DNA of 64,000 nucleotides, from the NCBI RefSeq assembly GCF_029525575.1, contig NZ_JAPDIA010000008.1, positions 434,001 to 498,000 of the forward strand. The letters run 5' to 3'. The stretch comes from Cohnella rhizosphaerae. Its GTDB lineage: Bacteria > Bacillota > Bacilli > Paenibacillales > Paenibacillaceae. Shown here piece after piece: positions 48,017-55,984 of this stretch. Below the pieces are notes generated by a model, which searched no databases, was not told where the DNA came from, and was given only the letters and a program-made list of their open reading frames with translations. The first letter of the stretch is position 1, and each line of letters begins with the position of its first letter. The position numbers and the translations under genes are program-made.

Positions 48017-48097
48017 ATGAAGTTTTACACCATCAAGCTGCCGAAGTTTTTGGGCGGATTCGTCAAAGCGATCCTGAATACGTTTCAGAAAAGCTGA
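48017..48097 (+). CDS. spoVM: Stage V sporulation protein SpoVM (26 residues)
   Basis: A 26-codon frame from ATG 48017 to TGA 48095-48097 encodes MKFYTIKLPKFLGGFVKAIL plus six more residues. This matches SpoVM, an amphipathic helix that recognises the convex forespore membrane and anchors SpoIVA to start coat assembly. The family pattern (MKFYTIKLPKFLGG, Pro at position 9, the FVKAIL helix and a basic end) is intact. AGGAGGGG (about 48001-48008) lies 8 bases upstream. The location between rpe and rpmB is the conserved one. Confidence 0.96.
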   Translation: MKFYTIKLPKFLGGFVKAILNTFQKS

Positions 48098-48312
48098 TGC
48101 CTCCCGGGTGATGGATCCCGCGGCCTTGCAAGGCTCGTGTACCCGTCCCCGGTACGGGCAGCCCCGCCATAGGCGGGCGATCCGGGATGTTCTAGCGGCG
48201 CCCTGCGCCGGCTGCGGCCGGACGCTCCGGGCGACATGCGCTTTCGCGGCGCGCATTGACGATGAACGATTAAAGCGAGCCCTCCGAAGCGCAGCGAGGA
48301 AGGCGCGGTAAA
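48098..48312 (+). other. Hairpin-rich segment between spoVM and rpmB
   Basis: ATCCCG (48115-48120) can pair with CGGGAT (48183-48188) and would enclose three hairpins: GCCT/AGGC near 48123-48134, CCCGT/ACGGG (48142-48146/48154-48158, 7-base loop) and CCCGCC/GGCGGG (48163-48168/48172-48177). More GC hairpins follow to about 48235. A frame from GTG 48108 to 48311 (67 codons, with CAGCGRTLRATC cysteines and a basic end) is also open but lacks a good ribosome site. It may be a structured transcript tail, a short unknown gene, or neither. Confidence 0.35.
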
Positions 48313-48345
48313 ACAAAAAGCACCTGGATGTCCAGGTGCTTTTGC
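48313..48345. terminator. Bidirectional terminator between spoVM and rpmB
   Basis: AGCACCTGGA (48319-48328) pairs with TCCAGGTGCT (48331-48340). The A5 before it gives a T tract for the minus-strand rpmB transcript, and TTTT after it serves the plus strand. Confidence 0.8.
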
Positions 48346-48382
48346 CATGGGCTGTCGTCCGCCGGGGCGAACGGGCAGTTGC

Positions 48383-48571
48383 TTATACGCGAACGACTTT
48401 GCCGGACTTCAGGGCGCGAGTGCTGACGTATACGCGCTTCGGCTTGCCGTTCACCAAGATGCGAACCTTCTGCACGTTGACGCCCCAAGAGCGTTTGTTA
48501 TGATTGTTGGCGTGGGAAACGTTGTTGCCGGAAGCCGGCTTCTTCCCCGTAATATAACATTTGCGAGCCAT
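48383..48571 (-). CDS. rpmB: 50S ribosomal protein L28
   Basis: This 62-residue L28 starts [20 protein letters not shown] and ends with a basic stretch ([13 protein letters not shown]). A GGAGG ribosome site lies 9 bases before the ATG (plus-strand ACCTCC near 48580). As in Bacillus it is transcribed opposite to spoVM and divergent from the yloU gene. Confidence 0.96.
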   Translation of the reverse strand: MARKCYITGKKPASGNNVSHANNHNKRSWGVNVQKVRILVNGKPKRVYVSTRALKSGKVVRV

Positions 48572-48755
48572 GTAAATCCACCTCCCTGACCAGACCTTGC
48601 ACACACTTTTCCTATCATAACACAGGCCCAGTCGGCTTGCAATGTCACCGGCTGACTTCAAACCGAATCTTTTTTATAGTACAATGGGAAAAGGTTCACC
48701 CATGGAGCCGTCTATCGCGGACGGCGTTCGAGAACCGCCAAAGGAGCGTGTGGCC

Positions 48756-49115
48756 ATGTCTATGCAGCTATCGACGGAAAACGGCAAAATCGACGTGGCC
48801 GACCAGGTCATCGCCGTCATCGCGGGTTCGGCGGCGCTCGACTGCTACGGCCTCGTCGGTATGGCCTCCAGGAAGCAATTAAAGGACGGGATCGCCGAGC
48901 TGCTCGGCCGCGAGAATCTCGCGCGGGGCGTCGAAGTGCGCCGCGAAGGGGAAGAGCTTCATCTGGATCTGTACGTGATCGTGAGCTACGGCACGAAGAT
49001 CTCGGAGGTTGCCCACAACATCCAATCCAAAGTCAAGTACGTGCTGGAGGAAGTCGTCGGGATTGCCGTGGACCGTCTGAACATTTTCGTTCAGGGCGTG
49101 CGCGTCATTCGCTAG
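48756..49115 (+). CDS. yloU: Asp23/Gls24 family protein YloU
   Basis: This 119-residue protein belongs to the Asp23/Gls24 family, whose members are small, abundant, often envelope-associated stress proteins. Typical segments are IDVADQVIAVIAGSAALDCYG and VVGIAVDRLNIFVQGVRV. The ATG at 48756 lies 7 bases after AAGGAGCG. It precedes fakA as in B. subtilis (yloU-yloV), suggesting a link to membrane lipid metabolism. Confidence 0.9.
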   Translation: MSMQLSTENGKIDVADQVIAVIAGSAALDCYGLVGMASRKQLKDGIAELLGRENLARGVEVRREGEELHLDLYVIVSYGTKISEVAHNIQSKVKYVLEEVVGIAVDRLNIFVQGVRVIR

Positions 49116-49223
49116 GCGAAGACCGGATCGTAACCACTTGCGCGATTATCCGATCTCACCTTGGCTTGCCGGGCTCTCCTGCCGGAGAGGCCGGCGTCGC
49201 GCCTTCGAAAAGGGGAATTTTCA

Positions 49224-51053
49224 TTGACTACGAGGCTTTTGAACGGAAGCGACTGGACGGCCATGGTGCTGGCCGGCGCGGAGCGACTCTCGCAGCAGGC
49301 GGAGCTGATCAACGCGCTGAACGTATTTCCCGTTCCGGACGGGGATACGGGGACCAATATGAACTTAACGATGACGGCCGGCGTGGCCGAATTGAAAAAT
49401 AAACCTTCGGCCGACATCGGCCGCGCTGCGGAAGTGCTGTCGAAGGGGCTGCTGATGGGCGCGCGCGGCAATTCGGGCGTTATTTTGTCGCAGCTGTTCC
49501 GCGGGTTCGCCCGCGCGGTCGCCGGCCAGCGGGAGATCACCGTGCCGCTGTTCGCAGCCGCCTTAAGGCAAGGAGTTGATACCGCTTACAAAGCGGTGGT
49601 CAAGCCCGTCGAGGGTACGATTCTGACCGTCGCCCGCGAAGCGGCGAAGCACGGCGAATCGATCGCGAGGCGCACCGAGGACATCGCCGAATGGATGGGC
49701 GAGGTGCATGACAAAGCGGCCGAGACGCTGGCCCGGACGCCGGATATGCTGCCGGTGCTCAAGCAGGTCGGCGTCGTCGATTCCGGAGGGCAGGGGCTCG
49801 TCTGTATTTATGAAGGCTTCGTTCAGTACCTGAACGCGGAACTGCGCGGCGGCGTTTCGGACACGTACGGGAGCGGCTGGAAGGCATACGCGCCGGTCGT
49901 CCCTGCCTCGTCTTCGCCCGTCCCGGCGCAGCATGCGGCGGCCGCCGCGACTCAGGCGTCGCCGGCCCAGGCGAGAATCGCGACCGCGTCCATCCAGTTT
50001 CCGTACGATATGGAGTTTTTCATTCGCCTGCAGGGGCGCACCGCCTTTTCCGAAGCGTCCTTCCGCAGAGCGCTCGAGCGGGACGGAGATTCGATCATTC
50101 TGATCGCCGACGGGGACGTCGTGAAGGTTCACGTGCATTCCCGACGTCCGGGAGACGTGCTGAACGCGGCGGTCGCGTACGGCGAATTGACAAACCTTCA
50201 TATTTTGAACATGCGGGATCAGCACCGCGAACTGCTGCATCCGGATTCGGGCGCGGAGCCCGCTGGCGAGACGGCCGATCCGATGGGACTCGAAGCTGCG
50301 TCGGGCATTCCGGATATGCCGGAGCTGAGAGCGGCGGAAGCGGCATCGCAGGACGTCGAGCCGGCGCATCCCGTCGCCTTCGAGATGGCGGACTACGGCG
50401 TCGTCGCGGTCAGCGTAGGCGCCGGCAACGACGAGCTGTTCCGCAGTCTCGGCGTCGACGCGATCATCTCGGGCGGCCAGAGCATGAATCCGAGCACGGA
50501 GGACCTGGTGCAGGCGATCTCCTCGCTCGCGGCGGATCATATTTTCGTCCTCCCGAACAACGCGAACATTCTGTTGGCGGCGAAGCAGGCGCAGGAGCTG
50601 GTCGACCGTCCCGTTACGGTCGTGCCGACGCGCAGCATTCCGCAGGGATTGGCGGCGATGCTTGCGTTCCAGGAGGAGCAGCCGGCGTCGGTCAACGAGG
50701 ACCGCATGCTGCGGGCGATCGACCGCGTGCTGACAGGTTCGGTCACCCGCGCCGTCCGGGATACGGTCATGGACGGCATCGACATTCGCGGCGGCGAGTA
50801 TATCGGCATATTGGACAAACAGATCGTCGCCTCGGAGGAGACGGTGGCGGCCGCCGCGAGAGGCTTGCTTGCGCGGATGCTCGCGAGCGGCGACGAGACG
50901 GTGATGCTGTTGTCCGGCGAAGGCGCCGAGGAAGCCGATACCGCGGGACTCGTCTCCTGGCTTGGCGAGGCTTATCCGGATGCGGAAGTGGAACGGCACG
51001 AGGGCGGACAGAATGTATATCCTTACCTCATCATGGTGGAGAAGTCGGATTAG
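49224..51053 (+). CDS. fakA: Fatty acid kinase catalytic subunit FakA (DAK2 family)
   Basis: This ~609-residue protein phosphorylates fatty acids presented by FakB proteins, feeding exogenous fatty acids into phospholipids. The N-terminal DAK2 kinase domain (about 1-200) has NVFPVPDGDTGTNMNLTM with the Mg-ligand Asp residues, LLMGARGNSGVILSQLFRGF and VGVVDSGGQGLVCIYEGF. The C-terminal DAK1-like part spans about 240-600. The start TTG 49224 follows AGGGGAA at 8 bases. It is directly followed by a DegV/FakB gene, its expected partner. Confidence 0.92.
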   Translation: MTTRLLNGSDWTAMVLAGAERLSQQAELINALNVFPVPDGDTGTNMNLTMTAGVAELKNKPSADIGRAAEVLSKGLLMGARGNSGVILSQLFRGFARAVAGQREITVPLFAAALRQGVDTAYKAVVKPVEGTILTVAREAAKHGESIARRTEDIAEWMGEVHDKAAETLARTPDMLPVLKQVGVVDSGGQGLVCIYEGFVQYLNAELRGGVSDTYGSGWKAYAPVVPASSSPVPAQHAAAAATQASPAQARIATASIQFPYDMEFFIRLQGRTAFSEASFRRALERDGDSIILIADGDVVKVHVHSRRPGDVLNAAVAYGELTNLHILNMRDQHRELLHPDSGAEPAGETADPMGLEAASGIPDMPELRAAEAASQDVEPAHPVAFEMADYGVVAVSVGAGNDELFRSLGVDAIISGGQSMNPSTEDLVQAISSLAADHIFVLPNNANILLAAKQAQELVDRPVTVVPTRSIPQGLAAMLAFQEEQPASVNEDRMLRAIDRVLTGSVTRAVRDTVMDGIDIRGGEYIGILDKQIVASEETVAAAARGLLARMLASGDETVMLLSGEGAEEADTAGLVSWLGEAYPDAEVERHEGGQNVYPYLIMVEKSD

Positions 51054-51072
51054 GCGCGGGGGGGTGGCTACG

Positions 51073-51945
51073 ATGAGCAAAGTTGTTTTGGTAACGGACA
51101 GCACGTCCGATATCCCGCTGGCGACGCGGGAGCGGCTCGGCATCGAGATGGTGCCGCTGCGCGTCATTTTCGGCGAAGAGAGCTACCTGGACAACGTGAG
51201 GCTTTTGCCCGCTCAATTTTACGACAAGCTGAAGAACGCGAATGCGCTGCCTACGACCTCGCAGCCCTCGCCGGCGCAGTTCCTCGAGGTGTATGAACGG
51301 CTCATCGCCGAGGGCAGTTCGGTCGTGTCGGTCCACCTGTCCTCGGCGATGAGCGGGACTTATCAGTCCGCGACGATTGCAAGGTCGATGCTGGACGACG
51401 ACAGCAGGGTGACCGTCATCGACTCGAGATCGGCTTCTTACGGCTACGGCGCGCTGGTCGTCGCCGCCGCCGAAGCGGCCGCGCGGGGCGCTTCCCGGGA
51501 AGAGGTCGAGGCGGAGGTGCTGCGGCTGCGCGGCGAGATGAAGCTATACTTCCTCGTGAGCACGCTCGAATATTTGCAAAAGGGCGGCCGGATCGGCAAG
51601 GCGGCGGCGATCTTCGGCACGCTGCTGAACATTAAGCCGATCCTGACGATCGGCGACGACGGCGTGATTTTCCCGATCGACAAGGTCCGGGGACAAAAGC
51701 GAGCGGTCGCGCGGATCGTCGAGCTGCTGGAGTCCGACTTCGGCCCGGGCGCGGCGATCGATCTCGCCGTGGTCGATACGCCCGGGGAGGTGGGAGCGGC
51801 GGACGATCTCGTCGAAGCGCTCCGGGCGCGCTTCAAGATCGCCGGCTTTCACCGCTCGGAGATCGGATCGGTGATCGGCACCCATGCCGGACCCGGCACG
51901 GCAGGCTTGTTCGTATTTCCCGCAGGCTCGGGGCATGTCGTCTAA
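51073..51945 (+). CDS. DegV family fatty-acid-binding protein (FakB-like)
   Basis: This 290-residue DegV protein binds one fatty acid and presents it to FakA. It shows VVLVTDSTSDIPLATRERL, the TTSQPSPAQF loop, VHLSSAMSGTYQSA and STLEYLQKGGRIGKAAA, all family signatures. The ATG at 51073 follows GGGGTGG, 19 bases after fakA. In B. subtilis the sdaAB-sdaAA genes occupy this place between fakA and recG; here a FakB partner stands there instead, making a self-contained fatty acid kinase pair. Confidence 0.92.
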   Translation: MSKVVLVTDSTSDIPLATRERLGIEMVPLRVIFGEESYLDNVRLLPAQFYDKLKNANALPTTSQPSPAQFLEVYERLIAEGSSVVSVHLSSAMSGTYQSATIARSMLDDDSRVTVIDSRSASYGYGALVVAAAEAAARGASREEVEAEVLRLRGEMKLYFLVSTLEYLQKGGRIGKAAAIFGTLLNIKPILTIGDDGVIFPIDKVRGQKRAVARIVELLESDFGPGAAIDLAVVDTPGEVGAADDLVEALRARFKIAGFHRSEIGSVIGTHAGPGTAGLFVFPAGSGHVV

Positions 51946-51988
51946 GGACGACCGTCCCGCCTGCGGCGCGATTCGGAGTTGATGGAGG

Positions 51989-54059
51989 ATGGCCGAACGT
52001 TCGGCAGAAGAGACGGATCTGTTCGCCATACCGGTCACGAAGATCAAAGGCGTGAGCGCCCCCAAGGCGGGGGGAGCTTCACGCCTTGGGTGTTTCTACG
52101 GTCGGCGAGCTGATCGAATATTATCCGTTCCGCTACGAGGATTATCGGCTGCGGCCGCTTCTCGAGGTGAAGGACGGGGAGAAGATCACCGTGCAAGGGC
52201 GGGTCGAGACGCCGCCTTCGCTTCAGCGTTTCGGCGGCAAGTCGCGGCTGCTCTGCCGGGTGACGGTGGAGGGAATGCTGCTGACGGCCGTCTGGTTTAA
52301 CCGCGCGTTTCTGAAGGATCAGATGGAGGTCGGGCGGGATATCGTTCTGACGGGCAAATGGGATCAGCGGCGGCGCCAGCTCACGGTGGCGGAGTCGGAA
52401 TTTCCCGACAAAGGGGCCGGCCGCACGGGGACGCTGCAGCCGGTGTACTCGATCGGCGGCAGCCTGACGCAGGCGTGGGTGCGCCAGCGCATCGAGCTCG
52501 CGCTCGCGCATTACGGCGCGATGATCCCGGAGCTGCTGCCGCCGGAGCTGCTCGATCGGCACGGGCTGATGCCGAGGCGCGAAGCGATTCACCGGATTCA
52601 CCGGCCGGAAAACACGCGCGAGGGCCAGGAGGCCCGGCGACGCATGGTGTACGAGGAGCTGTTCCTGTTCGAGCTGCGGCTGCAGGCTTACCGCGCGATG
52701 AACCGCAAGGCGCCCGACGGCATCGCGCACAAGATCAGCAGCGACGACATTCGCGCGTTCGCGGCGAATCTGCCGTTCGAGCTGACCGAGGCGCAGAAGT
52801 CGGTCGTCAACGAGATTACGCGCGACATGAAGCGGCCGTATGCGATGAACCGGCTGCTGCAGGGCGACGTCGGTTCGGGCAAGACGGTCGTGGCCGCGAT
52901 CGCGCTGTACGCGACGGTGAAGGACGGCTGCCAGGGCGCGCTGATGGTGCCGACGGAGATTTTGGCGGAGCAGCATGCCAAGTCGCTGGGGCGGCTGTTC
53001 GAGCCGTACGGCATTCAGGTCGCGCTGCTCACCGGGAACCGGGGAGCGCGGGAGCGGCGGGACCTTTTGGCTTCGCTTCAGATGGGGCTCATCGACATCG
53101 TCATCGGCACGCACGCGCTCATCCAGGAGGACGTCTTTTTCCGGCGGCTCGGACTCGTCGTGACGGACGAGCAGCACCGCTTCGGCGTCAACCAGCGCAG
53201 CATCCTGCGGCGCAAGGGGCTTAATCCCGACGTGCTCATGATGACGGCCACCCCGATTCCGCGCACGCTCGCCATTACCGTGTTCGGCGACATGGACGTG
53301 TCCACGATCGGCGAGCGGCCCAAGGGCCGCAAGCCGATTCTGACGTATTGGGTCAAGCACGACAAGATGGACCGCGTGCTGGGCTTCATTCGCCGGGAGG
53401 CGGAACTTGGCCGGCAGACGTTTTTCATCTGCCCGCTTATCGAGGAATCGGAAAAGCTGGACGTGCAAAACGCGATCGATCTTCACATGCAGCTTCGGCA
53501 GGCAATGCCGGAGCTATCGATCGGGCTGCTGCACGGGCGAATGACGTCGGCGGAGAAGGACGAGGCGATGGGGCGGTTCGCGGCGGGAGAACTGACGGTG
53601 CTCGTCTCGACGACGGTCATCGAGGTCGGCGTCGACGTGCCGAACGCGACGCTGATGATCGTCATGGACGCGGACCGCTTCGGGCTCTCGCAGCTGCACC
53701 AGCTGCGGGGCCGGGTCGGGCGAAGCGACCATCAGTCGTACTGCGTCCTCATCGCCGATCCGAAGTCGGAAAACGGGCTCGAGCGGATGCAGGCGATGAC
53801 CGATACGGACGACGGCTTCGAGATCGCGCGGCGGGATCTCGAGCTGCGGGGACCCGGCGAGTTTTTCGGGACGAAGCAGAGCGGGGTGCCGGAGTTCAGG
53901 CTCGCGAACTTGATGAACGACTTCGAGACGCTCGAGCAGGCGCGCGACGACGCGGCCGCGCTCACCGCGGAGCCGGCGTTCTGGACGGCGCAGGCTTACG
54001 CGGGGCTGCGGGAATACTTGCGCCGCGAGGCGCCGGACTACAGCGAGCCGCTGGATTAG
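51989..54059 (+). CDS. recG: ATP-dependent DNA helicase RecG (frameshift in G6)
   Basis: RecG regresses stalled replication forks and processes branched DNA. The N-terminus (ETDLFAIPVTKIKGVSAPKA) is cut off by a G6 run (52069-52074). With five G it continues GELHALGVSTVGELIEYYPF into the wedge/OB domain and runs to 54059, for 689 residues, normal for RecG. Helicase motifs: LQGDVGSGKTVVAAIA, VVTDEQHRFGVNQRS, TATPIPRTLAI, VGVDVPNATLM and HQLRGRVGRSDHQSYC. The ATG at 51989 has a close GGAGG; a CGGAG further up may serve. It closes the conserved cluster. Confidence 0.92.
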
Positions 54060-54092
54060 GCGCGTCTTTGCGCGGGGCGATTTTACGAGCGG

Positions 54093-54128
54093 GCAGGCCG
54101 GCCGGACATTCGGCTGGCCTGCTTTTTT
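54093..54128 (+). terminator. Rho-independent terminator after recG
   Basis: GCAGGCCGGCC pairs with GGCTGGCCTGC around a short loop and is followed by T6. Confidence 0.85.
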
Positions 54129-54195
54129 GCGCGCTGACATTTCCCTTAGGCTGCCGCATACAATATAAAAGCCTCGCGAAGGGAAGTGGGCAGCC

Positions 54196-54484
54196 GTGAG
54201 TTGGCAAAAGTTCGGCATTCGGCCGGATCTGGTGGAGCGCGTCAAGGTAAAGATGAAAAATCCCGCCACGAAGGATAGAATCAAAGCGCTGCTGGACGGC
54301 GTGACGAAGTTTGATCTGCAGGACCGCTCGAAAGTGAAGCGCCTCGTCAAGTCGTCCGCCAAAGTGCTTGGCGAACCGCTGACCGATCTGCAAGAGGAGC
54401 AACTGGTGAACTTCGTCATCGCGCAAAAAAATCGATCCGAAGAGCACGCTCCATCTCATCAAGCTGTGGGCGATGTTCCGCTAG
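54196..54484 (+). CDS. spoVIF: Stage VI sporulation protein F-like protein (frameshift in A7)
   Basis: The 95-residue corrected protein resembles SpoVIF-family proteins of Paenibacillaceae. It has an N-terminal FGIRPDLVERVKVKMKNPA segment, then two amphipathic helices around DLQDRSKVKRLVKSSAKVLG and LQEEQLVNFVIAQK. The frame breaks in A7 (54425-54431). With six A it ends KIDPKSTLHLIKLWAMFR at TAG 54482-54484, in place of an unrelated extension to 54519. In B. subtilis SpoVIF acts late in spore coat assembly under GerR control. It starts at GTG 54196. The family call is moderately sure; the C-terminus depends on fixing the shift. Confidence 0.75.
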
Positions 54485-54551
54485 TCCGCGACGGAAAAAT
54501 GCGGGCCATCGTCTGTTGAATAACAGGCGATCGGGGCCATCGCGTCATCTC

Positions 54552-54597
54552 CAAAAGACCCTGGCTCCCGGCAAACAGCGGGAATCAGGGTCTTTTG
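54552..54597. terminator. Long bidirectional terminator
   Basis: CAAAAGACCCTG (54552-54563) pairs with CAGGGTCTTTTG (54586-54597), with inner CCCG/CGGG pairing. It can end the spoVIF transcript and the minus-strand yedK transcript. Confidence 0.85.
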
Positions 54598-54614
54598 GTC
54601 ATTCGCGCGAGCGC

Positions 54615-55304
54615 TTAAAACAGCTCGCCTTGCTCTTCGTCAGGCACGAGGCAGCCGGGATCGTCGTTGGTTACGTTGCCGACACGGCGATTGGCCGGGT
54701 CGACGACGAGCTCAGCCGGATCCAGCGGAATCGCGAGCTGAAGGACTTCGTCGGGACGCTGGATCCGGCGGTCGAGCCATGCCGCCTCGGACCGCCGGTT
54801 CAGGATGACGGGCACGCGGTCGTGGATGTCGGCCAGATGTCCCTTTGCAGGCGCGGTCAAGATGGCGCATGTACGGAGCCTCGAGCCGTCCGGAGCGGTC
54901 CACGATTCGTAAATGGCGGCCATGCTGAACAAGGCTCCGTCCTTGCGGCGAATTCTCATCGGACGCTTGCCGCCCGCGGTCTGCCGCCATTCGTAGTAGC
55001 CGTCGGCCGGGATGAGGCACCGCCTGCGTCGCAGCGCTTCCCGGAAGGCGGGCCGCTCCGCGACGGTCTCGACCCTGGCGTTCAGCATCTTGCCGCCGAC
55101 CTTCGGGTCTTCGGCCCAAGGCGGAACGAGCCCCCACTTGAGCAGGCCCAGCCGGTTGCGGGAGCCGTCGCTGACGATCGCGGGAACCAACTGCCCGGGC
55201 GCGATATTGTACCGGGGGCCGTAGGGCGAGCCGGCGGCGTCGTCGGCCGAATAATAAGCGAGCAGTTCCTCGAACGAAATCGTGATCGTATAACGTCCGC
55301 ACAT
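54615..55304 (-). CDS. SOS response-associated peptidase (YedK/HMCES family)
   Basis: This 229-residue SRAP-domain protein forms a thiazolidine crosslink with abasic sites in single-stranded DNA and shields them. The essential Cys2 (MCGRYTITI), the NIAPGQLVPAI segment, WGLVPPWAED with downstream NARVETVAERPAFREAL, the active-site Glu in DGYYEWRQT, and the His in ILT..HDRVPVIL are all visible. It lies on the minus strand 117 bases after a small gene with two LexA-like boxes in its promoter, and could be transcribed from that SOS-type promoter. A candidate promoter of its own is not evident. Confidence 0.93.
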   Translation of the reverse strand: MCGRYTITISFEELLAYYSADDAAGSPYGPRYNIAPGQLVPAIVSDGSRNRLGLLKWGLVPPWAEDPKVGGKMLNARVETVAERPAFREALRRRRCLIPADGYYEWRQTAGGKRPMRIRRKDGALFSMAAIYESWTAPDGSRLRTCAILTAPAKGHLADIHDRVPVILNRRSEAAWLDRRIQRPDEVLQLAIPLDPAELVVDPANRRVGNVTNDDPGCLVPDEEQGELF

Positions 55305-55420
55305 CCGCGTGCCACCTACTCTCTCTCGTCAAGGCAGTCCTCGTATAGAAAGTAGTATACCCGAAAGGCCGCGGCGTGCGAAGAGAAGGCCGGCGGACAG
55401 CGGGAGCGCCAGCCTCCCGT

Positions 55421-55627
55421 TCAGGAGACGCTATGCTTCACCGGCCGGGCGCCCAGAATGCGGCTCGCGGACAGCGTGCGAAACGCCCGTTTTCCCCAAT
55501 CCAGCACGCGCACCTTGCCCCCGCGCACCGAAAATATCGCGACCGTTCGCTGGGTCAAGCGTCCTTTGCTGTCCTCGTAAATCATTTCCACGCTTTTCCC
55601 GACATACTTTTCGATATCGACCTGCAC
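55421..55627 (-). CDS. Small conserved hypothetical protein behind LexA-like boxes
   Basis: This 68-residue protein has a short beta-rich fold by pattern: VGKSVEMIYEDSKGRLTQRT, then VAIFSVRGGKVRVLDWGKRA, then basic FRTLSASRILGARPVK. The IYEDSKG..T.R.V..F....G....D...RAFRTL pattern resembles the C-terminal half of WYL ligand-sensing domains, but no WYL regulator body is present. The start GTG 55627 is preferred since AAGGAGG lies 7 bases upstream; an ATG at 55633 is too close to that site. Two GAAC-N4-GTTC boxes lie 42-78 bases upstream, so SOS induction is likely. The function is unknown; DNA-damage response is an inference from the boxes and the YedK neighbour. Confidence 0.65.
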   Translation of the reverse strand: MQVDIEKYVGKSVEMIYEDSKGRLTQRTVAIFSVRGGKVRVLDWGKRAFRTLSASRILGARPVKHSVS

Positions 55628-55668
55628 GGCCATTCCTCCTTGCGCCTCGGAGAAGCGAGGTTTGTTGT

Positions 55669-55705
55669 AGAACGTCTGTTCTTATAATAATACGAACTTA
55701 CGTTC
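55669..55705 (-). promoter_or_regulatory. Two tandem LexA-type (SOS) boxes over a promoter
   Basis: GAAC-GTCT-GTTC (55670-55681) and CGAAC-TTAC-GTTCC (55692-55705) match the Gram-positive LexA consensus CGAAC-N4-GTTCG closely; their centres are 23 bases apart. On the minus strand TTGTAC and TATTAT with an 18-base spacer form a promoter whose spacer holds the second box. Repression by LexA of the genes at 55627 and perhaps 55304 is inferred. Confidence 0.7.
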
Positions 55706-55861
55706 CTGTACAAGAGGAAAAATAAGCGGCGGATCCAGCCAATGCGCAGCAGCTCTATTTTGAGATAGGTAAATATTAATTACAAAATTCTTTTGGGTCT
55801 ATTTCGAATATCGCATTGAACCTGCATTATCAACCCCGTATAATATGAAAATGGGAATTAA

Positions 55862-55984
55862 TTCTACAACTATGCCGGGGGTTCCGCCACGATCTGGGTT
55901 GAGCCGTATACCGGTTCGAAAATGACCGCGAGCGGCATTCAAGCGCATGTCAATATCCATTACACAACAAGAGGAGGGGAATAG
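55862..55984 (+). other. Possible gene remnant before the histidine kinase
   Basis: A 40-codon frame between a TAA and TAG 55982-55984 reads like protein (GGSATIWVEPYTGSKMTASG and HVNIHYTT) but has no start codon. It could be the end of a decayed gene, or of one cut by another indel. The remaining ~230 bases back to the SOS boxes hold no gene that I can see. Confidence 0.3.

Noticed and set aside
48115-48188. tRNA-like cloverleaf after spoVM
   Set aside because: The three-hairpin fold has a 5-bp stem with 7-base loop, but U33, the T-loop consensus, the D-loop GG and a 7-bp acceptor stem are missing.
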